This document shows positions 32,362-44,600 of a stretch of 64,000 bases of DNA, piece by piece. The position numbers and the translations under genes are program-made. The notes below the pieces were generated by a model that was not told the DNA's origin, did not search any database, and saw nothing but the letters and a program-made list of their open reading frames with translations. Source of the stretch: Bugula neritina (taxonomy: Eukaryota; Bryozoa; Gymnolaemata; Cheilostomatida; Bugulidae); the NCBI GenBank assembly GCA_964035545.1, contig OZ037770.1, positions 15,474,642 through 15,538,641 on the forward strand, in the 5' to 3' direction. The first letter of the stretch is position 1; every line of letters begins with the position of its first letter.

Positions 32362-34184
32362 CAGGGATGTAGTGGTACCCATACGGTCCCATACGCCGTA
32401 TGGCCTAGAAGAAAATAGGCTGTTCTTGGCCATACGCCCGTATGGGCATATATTTTTTGAAAGTGTTACTGATTAGTGCACAGGATAGTTAAGGCATCCT
32501 CATTGAGAACATCATAAATTTCGCTCACAATCTAGTTTAAGTTCTTGTTATGTTAATGCTATGTGGGTGGCATGCGTGTTGCCTACTTGTGATTGTTTAG
32601 CCTGAGATTACACTATGAATAATAAGCAGCTATCAACATTCCATCTTCTCATCTCTACGTATTCACTGAAGCGCGAAGTGCTGCGCATTAGTGATTACTA
32701 AGGAAAAAATATTTCATTTTCAGTGTATAAATCACTAATTTGTAGAAAATCTATGAAGGCTATTGAAAAGATAAAAAAGTTTGCTATGCATAAATTTCTC
32801 AGGTTTTCGACAGTGTTTGTTTTATTCGAATACTATGCTTTCCTGCTGAGATATTTGGCAGGGTTTGAAAAATAAACTTTTCAGGTAAAATTGGCCAAAA
32901 TAGTAGATTTTTGTCTATAACCTTGCAAAAAAAATATTGAAAATTCGAAAAATCAGGTGCTCTGAGGAACAGGAAGGTCTAAAACATAGTTTTTAAATTT
33001 TAATTCTAGCACAATTAAGTATGGTTTTATTTGGCTGGACTGAATTATTATAATATACCAATAATGTGGCCTCAGCAAGGCAGTGTCAGCTAGAAAGTTG
33101 CCATTATTTATCTTGTGTGGACTTGGATTTTGTCAATAAGCAATGAAATTTGGAAAAAAACCAACATGAAATCCAGAAATAAAATCAAAATGTCTTCAGG
33201 AAACAGTACCAGGTGTGTAGGAGAGGTTAACGAAAATTTATCACTGAGGTCTACAGGTACTATGTCCACATTTTGCTCAAAAACCTAGCGTTATTGCATG
33301 TTAATTATATCAATGCAATGAGGTTTTGCAAACTGTACACCACCATAAGTAACCGTTTATGTTTGATTGTACTAACTAACATCTGGCTTTATATTTAATC
33401 ATCTTCTAGGTTAACACATATTAAACCTGTCAACTTTTTTTATTTGGGGTATGTTTCCTTGATGTGTCTAGTGAAAGTTCAGGGGTTTTATTTTAAAACC
33501 AAGTTAACATACTCTTCTTGGGTGTGCTTTATTGTGCGTTAGAAGGTGTGGTGGTATCTCCTTATGGTTTAGACTAATACTCTAATAAACTCCAATTAGG
33601 TTTTTAACCAATTTCTGCTTGCCAATGAGTTACCAATTCAAATTGCTCTTTATAAATAACAAACGCACATTTTCTGATTTGCAATCTGCCTCTCTTCTGA
33701 TCTATTATTCTTTTTCTAGGCACGTCAGTCTATTAGTTATTAATAAAGTAATCAGGTTGCATTTGGAGAGCACTTGTTACCTGCCTCTATCCTTCCATCT
33801 TTTTGAGATCTTCAGTAATTTTTCTGTACAGTTTGGACTTGGTGCATGTCAGAACAAACCTAACTGCAGTTGAGTAAGACTACATTTAAAATTACAGCCA
33901 ACAAGTATGGGACAATACTGAATATTTATACAGTTTGCAGCAATGCCCAGTTGTCACGTAGCTGGTATGGTATGAAAATAATAGTGAGGTGCACATTTCA
34001 ACACAGATTTTTTTCAGAAGAATTAGAATTCACAATGGCTTTAAATTGCATAAATTTGCATCAGAAGCGCTCTGAGGGCTTCGGCGGCCGGGGCGCTGCC
34101 CCGGACCCCGCCGGGGGCCTGGGCGGCCCCCTGGACCCCCGGCCTGAGAGTATGGCCTAGAATATTTTTGCCACTACATCCCTG
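32362..34184. mobile_element. Non-autonomous hAT-type DNA transposon
   Basis: The element begins CAGGGATGTAGTGG and ends CCACTACATCCCTG, a perfect 14-bp terminal inverted repeat. It is flanked by the 8-bp duplication aatgtata (32354-32361 and 34185-34192). The CAGGG end and 8-bp TSD are hAT hallmarks. The 1.8-kb interior has no transposase-like frame. A short very GC-rich block (about 34075-34150) near the right end contrasts with the AT-rich remainder. Confidence 0.9.
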
Positions 34185-34192
34185 AATGTATA

Positions 34193-35339
34193 GTTATGTT
34201 ATTGTGTTATATTGCATTATTATAACATTTTTATTAATTAATGTAAATTATTACATAATATATTAGTAAATTATAATTTTATCAATTTCTGTTATTATAT
34301 TCTAGTATAATATATTATTATTTTATTGGCAACACTCTTTCATTACAAATTCTTCATTAATTACCAGGTAAACTTCAGTTTTACAGTAAAATATGCATAA
34401 CATTATAAAATAGCATGTTGATAAATTACTATATATAATCAACCCTCAGTTTCAAAGTAGAATAAGTGTTACAGAATTTCTTAATGGGAATGAAAAGTAA
34501 ATTTGGTTTTTTAATCCATTTTATAATTAGTTTACTTTCATGCTGATGTGAGCACTTCCTTATTTAGGTTAAACTATTTAGGATTAAGTTTGACTATTCC
34601 ACCTGGTGCTTTTTGATACTATACCAATTCACATTTATACTTTATATTGTGCTGGGAAATTTTGTAGCGGTTTGCTTGTTTTGGTAGATTAATGTATAAA
34701 GTCATTAAATATAGTTTAAAATATGTTTAAAAATTAAATATTTAAAGTGAGATAGATGACTTTGAAAATATAAATTACCAACAAGCTACAGGAATAACCC
34801 TTCATATATACTTTTTATTATACAGATAAAAACATTGAGACAATAAGGAGAAGAACGTGCAATGAGAAATTATTGAGAAAAGCTGCCTTGATATGACACT
34901 ACGTAACAGTTAAAGTGTCGTCTGATAACTTATTAAGGCTGCTGAAAATGGCAGCTCAGAATTCACTGAACGTCTAGCTTTACTCATCAATAAACTTTAG
35001 TGTTTGAGGAAAAGCTCCTCTGAATTATATTATTTCTTTGAGTTATTTACATAATAATTTATATATTGATTCGTTCTATTTTTCTATAACATATCGTATC
35101 TATCTGAGGGAGGCTGCCAACAAATGAGAATATATAGATATATACGAGTATAATAACCTTCAGTGATTGGTCTACTGTGAAGATTGTATCTACTGAAGCT
35201 ATACACACCATTTGATGCCTAATTAGTTACACCCAACTATATTAGTATACAAGTATCTTATTGGATACAGCAGGTAATAAATTCTATGGTATATGGTATT
35301 TCGCAAAAAATATTTGGCAGGTGCCAACAGGTGGTTTGG
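34193..35339. other. Upstream flank of secreted-protein copy B
   Basis: AT-rich and diverged reverse complement of arm A. It includes the unoccupied gypsy target site near 35200. No gene was seen. Confidence 0.7.
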
Positions 35340-35349
35340 TATAAAAGGG
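35340..35349 (+). promoter_or_regulatory. TATA box of secreted-protein gene, copy B
   Basis: TATAAAAGGG lies 60-70 bp upstream of the ATG at 35408, in sequence conserved with copy A. Confidence 0.75.
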
Positions 35350-35407
35350 AGAACTTTATCTTCAGTTGTCACTCATTCACTGGAGCCTCATCTCATCCTC
35401 CAACAAT

Positions 35408-37918
35408 ATGAAGTATTTTGTGGTAAGTATAGTTTATCTTTTATACATGGTTATACAAATAGTATAGCTGTAAGCACACGTCTGTGTTTAATTCTACATA
35501 GCAATCATGGTTATTATATACTGACTTATTAATTGAAGTTATCGTCTTCGAACATATTGTTAGATGAAAGAGTTGGTGAAAATGAATTTCACTTATTTCA
35601 ATTTTGTTAATTGTAAAAATGTAAATCATAAATTCTTATACTGTATAAAATAAATCACATAGATAAACAAAAATATTATGTTGTAGAGTTGCTACTAATA
35701 ACTAAATAAAATAAATCAAATAAAGTATGTTATATTATTTTTTAAGGCTGCTACTAAATTATTATTATATGCCTGCACACTAAGTTATTGTCACGTATAT
35801 TATATTTGTTCAACATCACAATGTGCAGCAAGTTTAGTGAAATGTTGTTGATAACATTTAATCAAATATCAAAATGTATACAAACCTTACGCATAAACCT
35901 CTTATAGTTTGGTAACTATATATAATAGATTTGAATGCAAGACTCCACTCAATGATAAAGTTAGTGATTATGTTTCTACATGTAAACTATGTTGATAAAT
36001 TATTTTATATGTCATCTTTTAGCTTGTGACGCTGTTGCTAGCCCTGGTTTCTGCTCAACGCCGTACTATAGAGCGCCGTACTACAGAGCGCCGTACTACA
36101 GAGCGCCCCACTACAGAGCGCCGTACTACAGAGCGTCCCACTATAGAGCGCCGTACTACAGAGCGCCGTACTACAGAGCGCCCCACTACAGAGCGCCGTA
36201 CTACAGAGCGTCCCACTACAGAGCGCCGCACTACAGAGCAGCCCCAAGGAGATCATGGGGAGACAAGTCCTGATGATTGCACTGAAGAAGGAGTGCTCTG
36301 CTCAGATCTGAGTAAACTTCCTCGGGGAACTTTTAAGTGAGTAAATATATAGACTAGCAGGAGAGTGATTCTTTTATTATACTTAGTAGGTCAGCTTCAC
36401 CATGTAGTTGAGTTCATAGTGTTGACTCAGTAGTCACATGAGAAGACAACTATGGTATCTTAGAATGTGATAATTTAATGGCTCATTTCCCCAACTAGTA
36501 AATATATACTATGTTGTGTTTAGTAGTCAGTCTAGGTCTCATAAGTATGTAAACAGACTTTATATCTATATTGTAGCTAGAGAGTTGTGCTCACTATGAA
36601 TACAAAATACATACTAATAGGCCACGCCCCTTTTTACAAAGCTAGATGTTGTAGTCTAACTACATACAGTTACAGGAACATCTGATTACCTTTGACTTGT
36701 GTAGATAAAATAGCATTGTAGAAATGCTTAAATTGGCTGTAATAATTACTTTATTCTGGATGCATTTAGTTCCAGCACTGATGAAACTGCTATGCAACGT
36801 GCAGCCGAAAGAAAATTCACGAATCAGACAGATTTGGGTCAAAGAGAGGATGAATACAGAGCTCTTGAACGTGGAATGGCAAACATGGCCGGAGAATATA
36901 GATCAAACCAGGCATCACTGTGAGAAAAATATTAAATGTTTTTCTAGTCTCAGAAATATTTTCAAATATGGACAAATATAGAATTAATAATCACATAACA
37001 ACATTTGCAAAGAAAGTATAGCTTAACTATTACCTGTAAGTTTTTACCGTTTAGAGCTATTTCCTGTTAGCATATTGAATAATGCCTGTTTTCACACACC
37101 TACTCTTTGTATACAATATGTACAACATTACAAGGAAAGTCATTGGTGCTGTTCATTTTTTATTATTTTTCAAAAACCAGCTCCTACAAACTGCATTTCA
37201 AAATTTAATCATTTTAAATTAACATCAGTTTTGTTGTTTCAATGAGACTCAGCTAAAATGGATATGCCAGACATAGGCTAACCAGTAAGTCTCTGTTAAC
37301 TATTTAGAATTAGCAGCGGAAAATGGGAAACATCATGCCAGAAGTCCTGTTTCTTCTGGTACCCAAAAGCTATCTTCCATGTAGGACACTGGTGGCACAT
37401 CGTCCACTTCAGACCTTTCTACTTTTACCAGTTTTTCCATCACTGCTGGTGTCACCAAACACAATGTTCAGGCCGATCAGTAAGTAGTAGTATAAGTAAA
37501 TAAATAGTAATGTGATAGTAAGCAGTAAGTTATAGTGAGTAGTTAGTATTGATTAAGTAAACAGTGAATATAGTAAGTAGTAACTAGTAAGTAGTAAATG
37601 ATAAATATAGCGAATAGTAAGTAACAAGTTGTGCATGGATAGTAAGTAGTAGTATAAGTGTATAAATAGTAATATGGGATTATAATATAATAGTAATATA
37701 GTAATATAATATAATATACTACATTAAACTACTGTATGCATGTGTGTATCTCCAACTAAGTGTGTGTGTTTGTATTGCAGCTCTCTGGTAACTTGTGGTG
37801 GAATGGTAGATGTGTCCCACAATATAGATATGTTAGATTCCTCATCTGGAGATGGCCTTTGGGATTCCAATGGAGATGGTTTAAACTGAGATCTGATTGC
37901 TGCTGTATTCCATATTAA
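35408..37918 (+). CDS. Unrecognised secreted Thr/Glu/Arg-repeat, Trp/Cys-rich protein, copy B
   Basis: This is the inverted paralogue of the gene at 18426-20709. Five exons join in phase: 35408-35422, 36023-36336, 36770-36919, 37308-37479 and 37781-37918, giving 262 aa. The signal peptide MKYFVLVTLLLALVSA is split by intron 1. Exon 2 encodes about twelve TTER/TIER units (five in copy A) and then GDHGETSPDDCTEEGVLC. Exon 3 is charged and fast-evolving (LERGMANMAGEY). Exons 4 and 5 give a Trp/Cys/His-rich end (SCQKSCFFWYPKAI, FFHHCWCHQTQC, NLWWNGRC, LRSDCCCIPY). In exon 5 the first six base differences from copy A all fall at third codon positions of this frame, which supports it. The competing frame is stopped here by a TAG in exon 4. 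Probably extracellular. The function is unknown. Confidence 0.72.
36055..36240 (+). repeat. 15-bp coding repeat, about twelve units
   Basis: Tandem units of the type cgccgtactacagag encode TTERR, TTERP and TIERR variants inside exon 2 of copy B. Frames on either strand stay open through it, which produces spurious ORFs. Confidence 0.92.
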
Positions 37919-38669
37919 GAGGCTGCAGTACAACCTCCCAACCTGGCGATTTCAGTTCACATAGAACTGTTACAAAATATTTCTATCTTGATTTCAATTG
38001 CCATTGAACACTGTTTATTTACTTTTTCTAAACACTAATTGCATTAACACAAAGTTTGCTAAATAATGTTCCCAACCTTGCTGATTTCAGTTCACATAGA
38101 ACTGTTACAGAATATTTCTACCCTAAACCTTAATTACTGCTGTAAACTGTTAATTTACTTTTTCTAAACACTAATTGTATTAACATAAAGTTTGCTAACT
38201 AATGCTTTTCTAAAAAACTGTCTCTTTTACTTGTTAAAAATTTGACCAATAAATGTTTTTCAAAAATTATTTGCCTTCAACTTCATAGTGTGAATATTTA
38301 TAAATTGCGTACATCATAATGCTGCTGTTAGAGCCAAACAACTGTTTATATGTAAATCAGAAGTTACAGAGAAGTTTTTACACTGTAATCTAACAACATA
38401 TTTGCATGATGAATCATAACTGAACCAGAAAAGCAGACAACCCCAGTTATTGTTACTAGTAATAAAATTAGTAGCTCCCTAATACAAGCTTATTATAACT
38501 GAATGCATTTTCATTGTTCATATGAGACAATTTAATTGTTTTACTCTTCAAACTAATGAATTAAAACGGTATTATAAAACATGCCACAGAGTAGAGTAAA
38601 GCAGTATTAAAATATATTATAGTCGAAGACTTAACTGGATTGCTGTGTAGATCTCAAGCCAACTGAGCA

Positions 38670-41600
38670 TTAATCTTCTTCGCTTTCTGTCGTTTTCCTT
38701 ATGGTTTTATCTTTTCTTTTTTTGTATACAAATTTTCCACAAACACCAAATAGTCCAGCAATCAATTCGAATATCTCCAGAAAAGATATCACAGACATTC
38801 CTATCCACAATCCAAGATGGCCGCCAATACTACCAACCAAGTCTTCAAACTAAAATATGGACCAGTAAGAACTGAACTATACTTTTATGAACATTCTATC
38901 AACTTATCACAGGCATGTTGAGCAAAGAAACAAATTAACAAATAATAAATAAGTAACAAAAATTTTAAAATATAAATTTTAAAACTAATCATTCACATAA
39001 GCCTTAAATTTCAATAACGGTGTTGGTAGATAATTTTATTAATATTTGCTAGATGTAAGATTGCTTCTGTAGATACAAGTATATTGGAAAAATCAACACA
39101 TAAACAGCTAAATGTAGCTATAACTACCAGCAACTTAGCGACTGATTTGTAACATATACACGTACCGTCATGGCCGCTCTCTCCCTGAACACATGGTACT
39201 CCAAACTGTCAAAGTACATGTTGATATCCACGAATTCATTCTTTATATTCTGGTCACTGAGGCAAAACAAATAAATCGTATTATAACTATTATATATGAA
39301 TATATATGTATATGGTACTATGTACTATATACGTTATATTGTATGAATATGTATATATTATATAATAATATAATTATTTTATATGCAGTTATATATCAGA
39401 TTATATAAGATATCTTACATGATTTTATGATATAATCGGTACAAAACTGTATATCAGAACTATAGAGTAAAAGCAGCATAGCAGTCACAAACAATTAGGA
39501 TACTTTAGTAGTTGTGCTCTCACCTTGAGATATTCTGTCCAGAATCATCTATAAGTATGGATAGTCTGTCTTTCATGTAGCTTGTCCAAGATGGCTGAAA
39601 TTTGTATAATGCCAGGATATTGAAAACACGATTTGAATTATTAGTGTAGATGAGCTTCTAATTATAATAAGCAAGTAATTTAACAATTTTAAAAGGACTG
39701 TTTTAAACTAAAACAAAACATAATGAAATACTATTATAGCTTATCTATTTGATTTATACAGTACAAATTTATTGAAGTAGCAACTAAGACAGCCAATCAC
39801 CAGCCAGGTAGCATGCAAACAGCCAATCACCAGCCAGGTAGCAAGCAAACAGCCAATCACCAGAAGGCACTCATTCACCTGTTTACCTCGTACACCGCTG
39901 ATGGCCAATCACTGAAAGACACCGTAGGCCGATACTTTGCCTCTTTACACGGCAGCTGACAGGAACAGTCTTCCTTATACATCATGTTGAACTGTACGCT
40001 GGCAGCGCATATTCCAGCTGAATGTTAGAAATATTCAAAGTGATTAGAAAAATTACCATTAAATTTAGAAAATTATTTTTTATGTTGTGATTTTGTCCAA
40101 ATTAAACATGAAGTCTAGGGTTTTCTTTGGCAAAGAAAATAATTAAATTCAAACATAACTTTGTAAATTCAAAATGACTTAAATATAATATAACTTTTTA
40201 CTATTAGGCTATATTTATGCAGCTTACTTATTGATTTTTAGCAAACATTCTAAACATATATTATAGCAAGTTTATATTATACAATTATATTATACATATT
40301 ATACTATATTGTATTATATTACACCACACATTCTATATTATATTGCACACATTATATTATATTACCTTATAAATACTATACTATGTTATATCATATTATA
40401 TTATAAATAATATATTATATTACATTATATACATATTATATTATATTATGTTACATTATACATATTATATTATATTATATTATGCTATATTATACATATT
40501 ATATTATATTACAGTATGACTTGCCATTTTCAGCCATACAGATATTGTAGCCAGCAACTGGAGTTAGGAGTGAATTCAGACAGCCACATCTCTTGTAAGT
40601 TAGGAGTTGTATGCACATCTCATAACATCCCTGAATCACAATAAGACATCAACAGCACTGCCAGAAACTTAAACCTATCTAAAGATATAGTTGATAGTTT
40701 GTACTATTATAGCTCTTATAATTACAGCACAATACAAACAGCAAGTTAAGTATTCTAATGGTTCTGCTGTTACAGCTTTTATTTGAGACTTAGCTGGTCT
40801 TTTTAAGCAAGCTAAATTTTCTTTTAACAATCGTACTTGAATTTAAAAAGAAAAATCGGAATAAAAAAGCATTTTAAAGTAATTATTAATTGATTTTAAT
40901 AATTGAAATTGCTTAGCAATGCTAGCAGCACCTGCAGTGAGTAAGTTCCCGGTATAACGAAGTCAGAAAAGTTGCCATGGGGAGTAAACTCCACTCCACT
41001 AGTACAGTTGCTGTAGTACTCTCCTTTTAGCCTTTCTATTTCATACTGTACAAAGTATACATACAAGAAATCTTACAAAGTGTGAAAGCGTTTTGAGTAT
41101 ATTTTAGTAAATTTATTAATTTCACTCTCTGGAACCATGAACTCTGTTAGAAATCATAAAAATGCAAGTTTCAGACATTTGTGTTAGCTGTGTTCAAGAG
41201 TTGATCACTGTTGTACATGCAGCAGGTGCTTTTGAATGTAGCACACTATGTGTGAAGTGTCATACAACCATTACCATATATGGAAATGTTTGTGTTTCTG
41301 GTAGTATATGAGCAATAATACAGTTTATCTAGCTGAGAATAATATGACTATATATAACTAGACGTACATAACTGAGAGCTACAGAGCTCCTTAGTCCTGG
41401 AGGTACGTTAAATCCTTTGTCCATATTAGGAAGTTCACCTTGTCTGTGTACCAGAACCCTAATACCTGCCTGGTTACCTAGACCAGGTATGTACTGCTTC
41501 TGGTTCACAAACAGAGTCATAGACAAACCTGAAAAAGTACTCATAATTTTATACAAGCAAGATTTTATACGAAATTGAACTTTTTCACATTTTTAAAATT

Positions 41601-44600
41601 CAAATCTAAATAATTTTGGATAAAAATGCTTTTTATGAATTTTTCATTTATACAAAGAAAAAATTGGGTTGTTTGTACTTCAAAACATAGACTTTGCCTA
41701 TTTGTAAGCTGATAAGTAAAGTACTTTTTAGGCTGAAGTAAAACTAGTATAGACTGAGTAAGAGTTATCTTACCATACATTGGACCTGCAACCAGTGACG
41801 TGGCGTAACTCCCATTCAGTCCACTGTTGAATGTAAAGCAGTTACCATACTTTCCATCAAAATACTTGTAGAAATCTCTGCCAGTACAATGGTAATGAGA
41901 ACAGAAATATAACTGCAGACTAATAAAAGATAATCAAACTTGTATCCACTCAGTTTATGGTGGAATAAATAGTTGTAGTGGATACGTACGTTGGATGACA
42001 AATCTCGTTGTTGAAGGTACACCCTTGTAGCATATCTGTGATGTCATACGCAGCATCTGAAATTATATGACGGCCATAGTTGTAATGTCAATTAATGTTT
42101 GTTATATTAGTGAGACTTATATTGGTGATACAAGTTGTTTCAGCTGTTGTATTTGCATGAGTCAATATTTACTAAATCAGAATGTTAATCCTCTGCCCAT
42201 AGTATATGTGTATAGTCTTACCTAAAGACCATACAAGATAAATAATAAGTAGATCACTTAGGCAGCTAATTCACTTTGACCTAAATTAGTCAGTAGTCTA
42301 AGAATTATTTCTACCAGCATAAAGTTACTTGATAGCCGTTTATTCATGTAATGTGGGCTGTGAATGCTTTGCATAACTGCATGCAAGGTAATGATGGGTT
42401 GGGTTTTTTAAATACAAAAATGAATAATATAAATACAAATTTGTTTTCGACTATAGATTGAAAGTTTCCTTTTTTTACATACAAAAACTTGAATATTCTG
42501 GGAAAAAGATTGTTTTAAATCTACAAAGAAAGTCTTGATTGCTGTTTTAGTTCTGAAAATTAAAATTGCAATTATATGTCACTTGATGAATTTTAGTCAA
42601 AAATTGACCAACAGTTGAGTGCAGTTGCACTAGCAAACAATAATAGATGACTGCAGACTGCTATAGGTTAAACTAAATCTAGGTAAGCCATGTTGGATAT
42701 ATGTAGTATGTATTTCATAAATATTTCCTAAAATCAGTTGAGAAAATACGTTTTGAATTTAAGTTCTAAATGATTAGAAGTATGACTCAGGTATGACTCA
42801 TGCCCCTTACCTTTCAGTTTCTCGTGATCTATATCAGACGCGACTGAAAGCACATGTAAAACTGCCAACTCATAGAAAGCATTGAGTCTGTGTCTCTTCC
42901 AGTAACTCTCAGTCTTGGAAGACAGAGTTGGCTGGTCATAAAGATGTTTCTAGAAACAACATTATACTATATATTTTGGCTTAATGCCAAATGCTTAATG
43001 CTTTGTCACAATCTAAATTTCAGCAGTAAATAGCTTCACTAATGAAGTTTATGGTATAGAAATAAGCATTTTAATGTACCGATTGCTGATGCAGCTGTCG
43101 AAATAGAGTCACAAATGGAAGTACCAAAGCTTAGATGCTCCATAAATCATAATTATCTTCAAATAAAAAAAAAGCATAAATTGAGCAGCAAAATTTTGTG
43201 AATAAAGCAGATAAAGAATCTTCAATTAAAAAGAGAATATTTAGCTGTCATTTAAAATAATATATTAATTTAACCCAAATAAAGCAAACTGTTGCTGCTG
43301 ATTTAGAACAAACCTTTACAACCTCCTAAAACAAACACAGTTTACTTTTAAGTTAATTTGAAGTTGTCTTACTAATCGATTGATGAGATTTAGTTTATCA
43401 TCTGGAATATTGACTCTTAGAGCTGCAGAAGCACTGGAGACCAGTCTTTCAGGGGAGTTAATTCCAAAGAAGGATTCGGTGGTTGTCTCTATCGACGGTA
43501 AGATATAAGAGTGTTCGCAGTAAGATAGAGTGTAGGGAATCCTCAAACAATACATGTGTATATTGTTGGAAGATTTGTATATGAGTTTAGCAGAGCAGTA
43601 CATATTATACTTATCAACACAAAACCGTTTCTTTTAAAATGTTTTCGGATGCATTTAAAATCTTTTTGTTGAAAAGGTTCACCAAATTTCAACTTTTCTA
43701 ATGACATCAGAAGTAAGTGGTAGAACACATCTTAATACTTTGTGAATATTGCTTTAAATGTCGATTAGCTTACCTTGCCCAGGATAGTCAGAACTCTTTC
43801 TGTTGACATAGTCAGGGTTCTTTCTGTGGGCGTAGTCAGATATTATTTTAACATAGGACAGGACCAGAGGTTCCACTTTGTCAACTTGAAAAGGGTTCAG
43901 ATTGCAGAAGGTTACAGCGGGAAAGTCAATTGCATCAAATTTTATCTGGAAAAATATATTTCGAACCACATGTTGGAATTTACTGGTAAAAGTGTGTATG
44001 TGTACTTGTTTGTAGAGAAGAGTTTATACTGTAAAGTTAGTATACTAGTAGTATATGCAAATACCGTCATGAAAAGTGCAATACACACTAAATAGTTTAT
44101 AAAGATTTCATCGCACTTGCAAAGTTTATCTGAACAGTATTTTTTATAATCCTATAAAACATAAAAAAGCTTGTTGCTAGTTCACACTCTCAGGTAAAAA
44201 AAAGTTGAACATTATAAAGTCAATCAATCTTCTTTAAACAGACTCATGCTCTTACAAAAATTATTAACTCAGTGGTTATTAAGAAGAAAATGCTTTAAGA
44301 CTAATGGCGTGACTCTGTGGCTAGCACAGCATCTCTCAGTTTCTGATATACTTAAAAAATTTTTGTAGCCATAACTGCTCAGTGAAAGTTACAACTGTTA
44401 AGAGAACGACATTCTCACCTGCACGTCAGTTGTGGTCTCATATTTCCTGTATTGTATTATCAACTCATAACTGAAGTAACCAAATACACAAACACCTGTG
44501 AGAAATAGAATTACCCAGAATACTTTTCCAGCTACAAATCTGTGTCCCACAATCTACAAGTGTTAGAGTCTGGTAAATAAATTTATTTAATGCTTCTTGT

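Larger units (their letters stand above)
32230..38530. repeat. Arm B of the inverted duplication (split by a hAT insertion)
   Basis: Arm B is reverse-complementary to arm A (17930-29930). Without the 1823-bp hAT insertion and its duplicated target the arm is roughly 4.4 kb. A local extra copy of the gene's 3' flank lies near 38040-38180 (phrase gatttcagttcacatagaactgttac twice), so arm B is slightly longer. Confidence 0.85.

Noticed and set aside
33619-34160. Open frames inside the hAT element, including the GC-rich end
   Set aside because: No transposase motifs. The Gly/Pro-rich tail is translation of the GC block.
35989-36273. Tyr/Arg/Ala- and Cys/Ser/Leu-rich frames over the 15-bp repeat
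   Set aside because: They are alternative frames of the coding repeat. The TTER frame follows from the signal peptide and splice phase.
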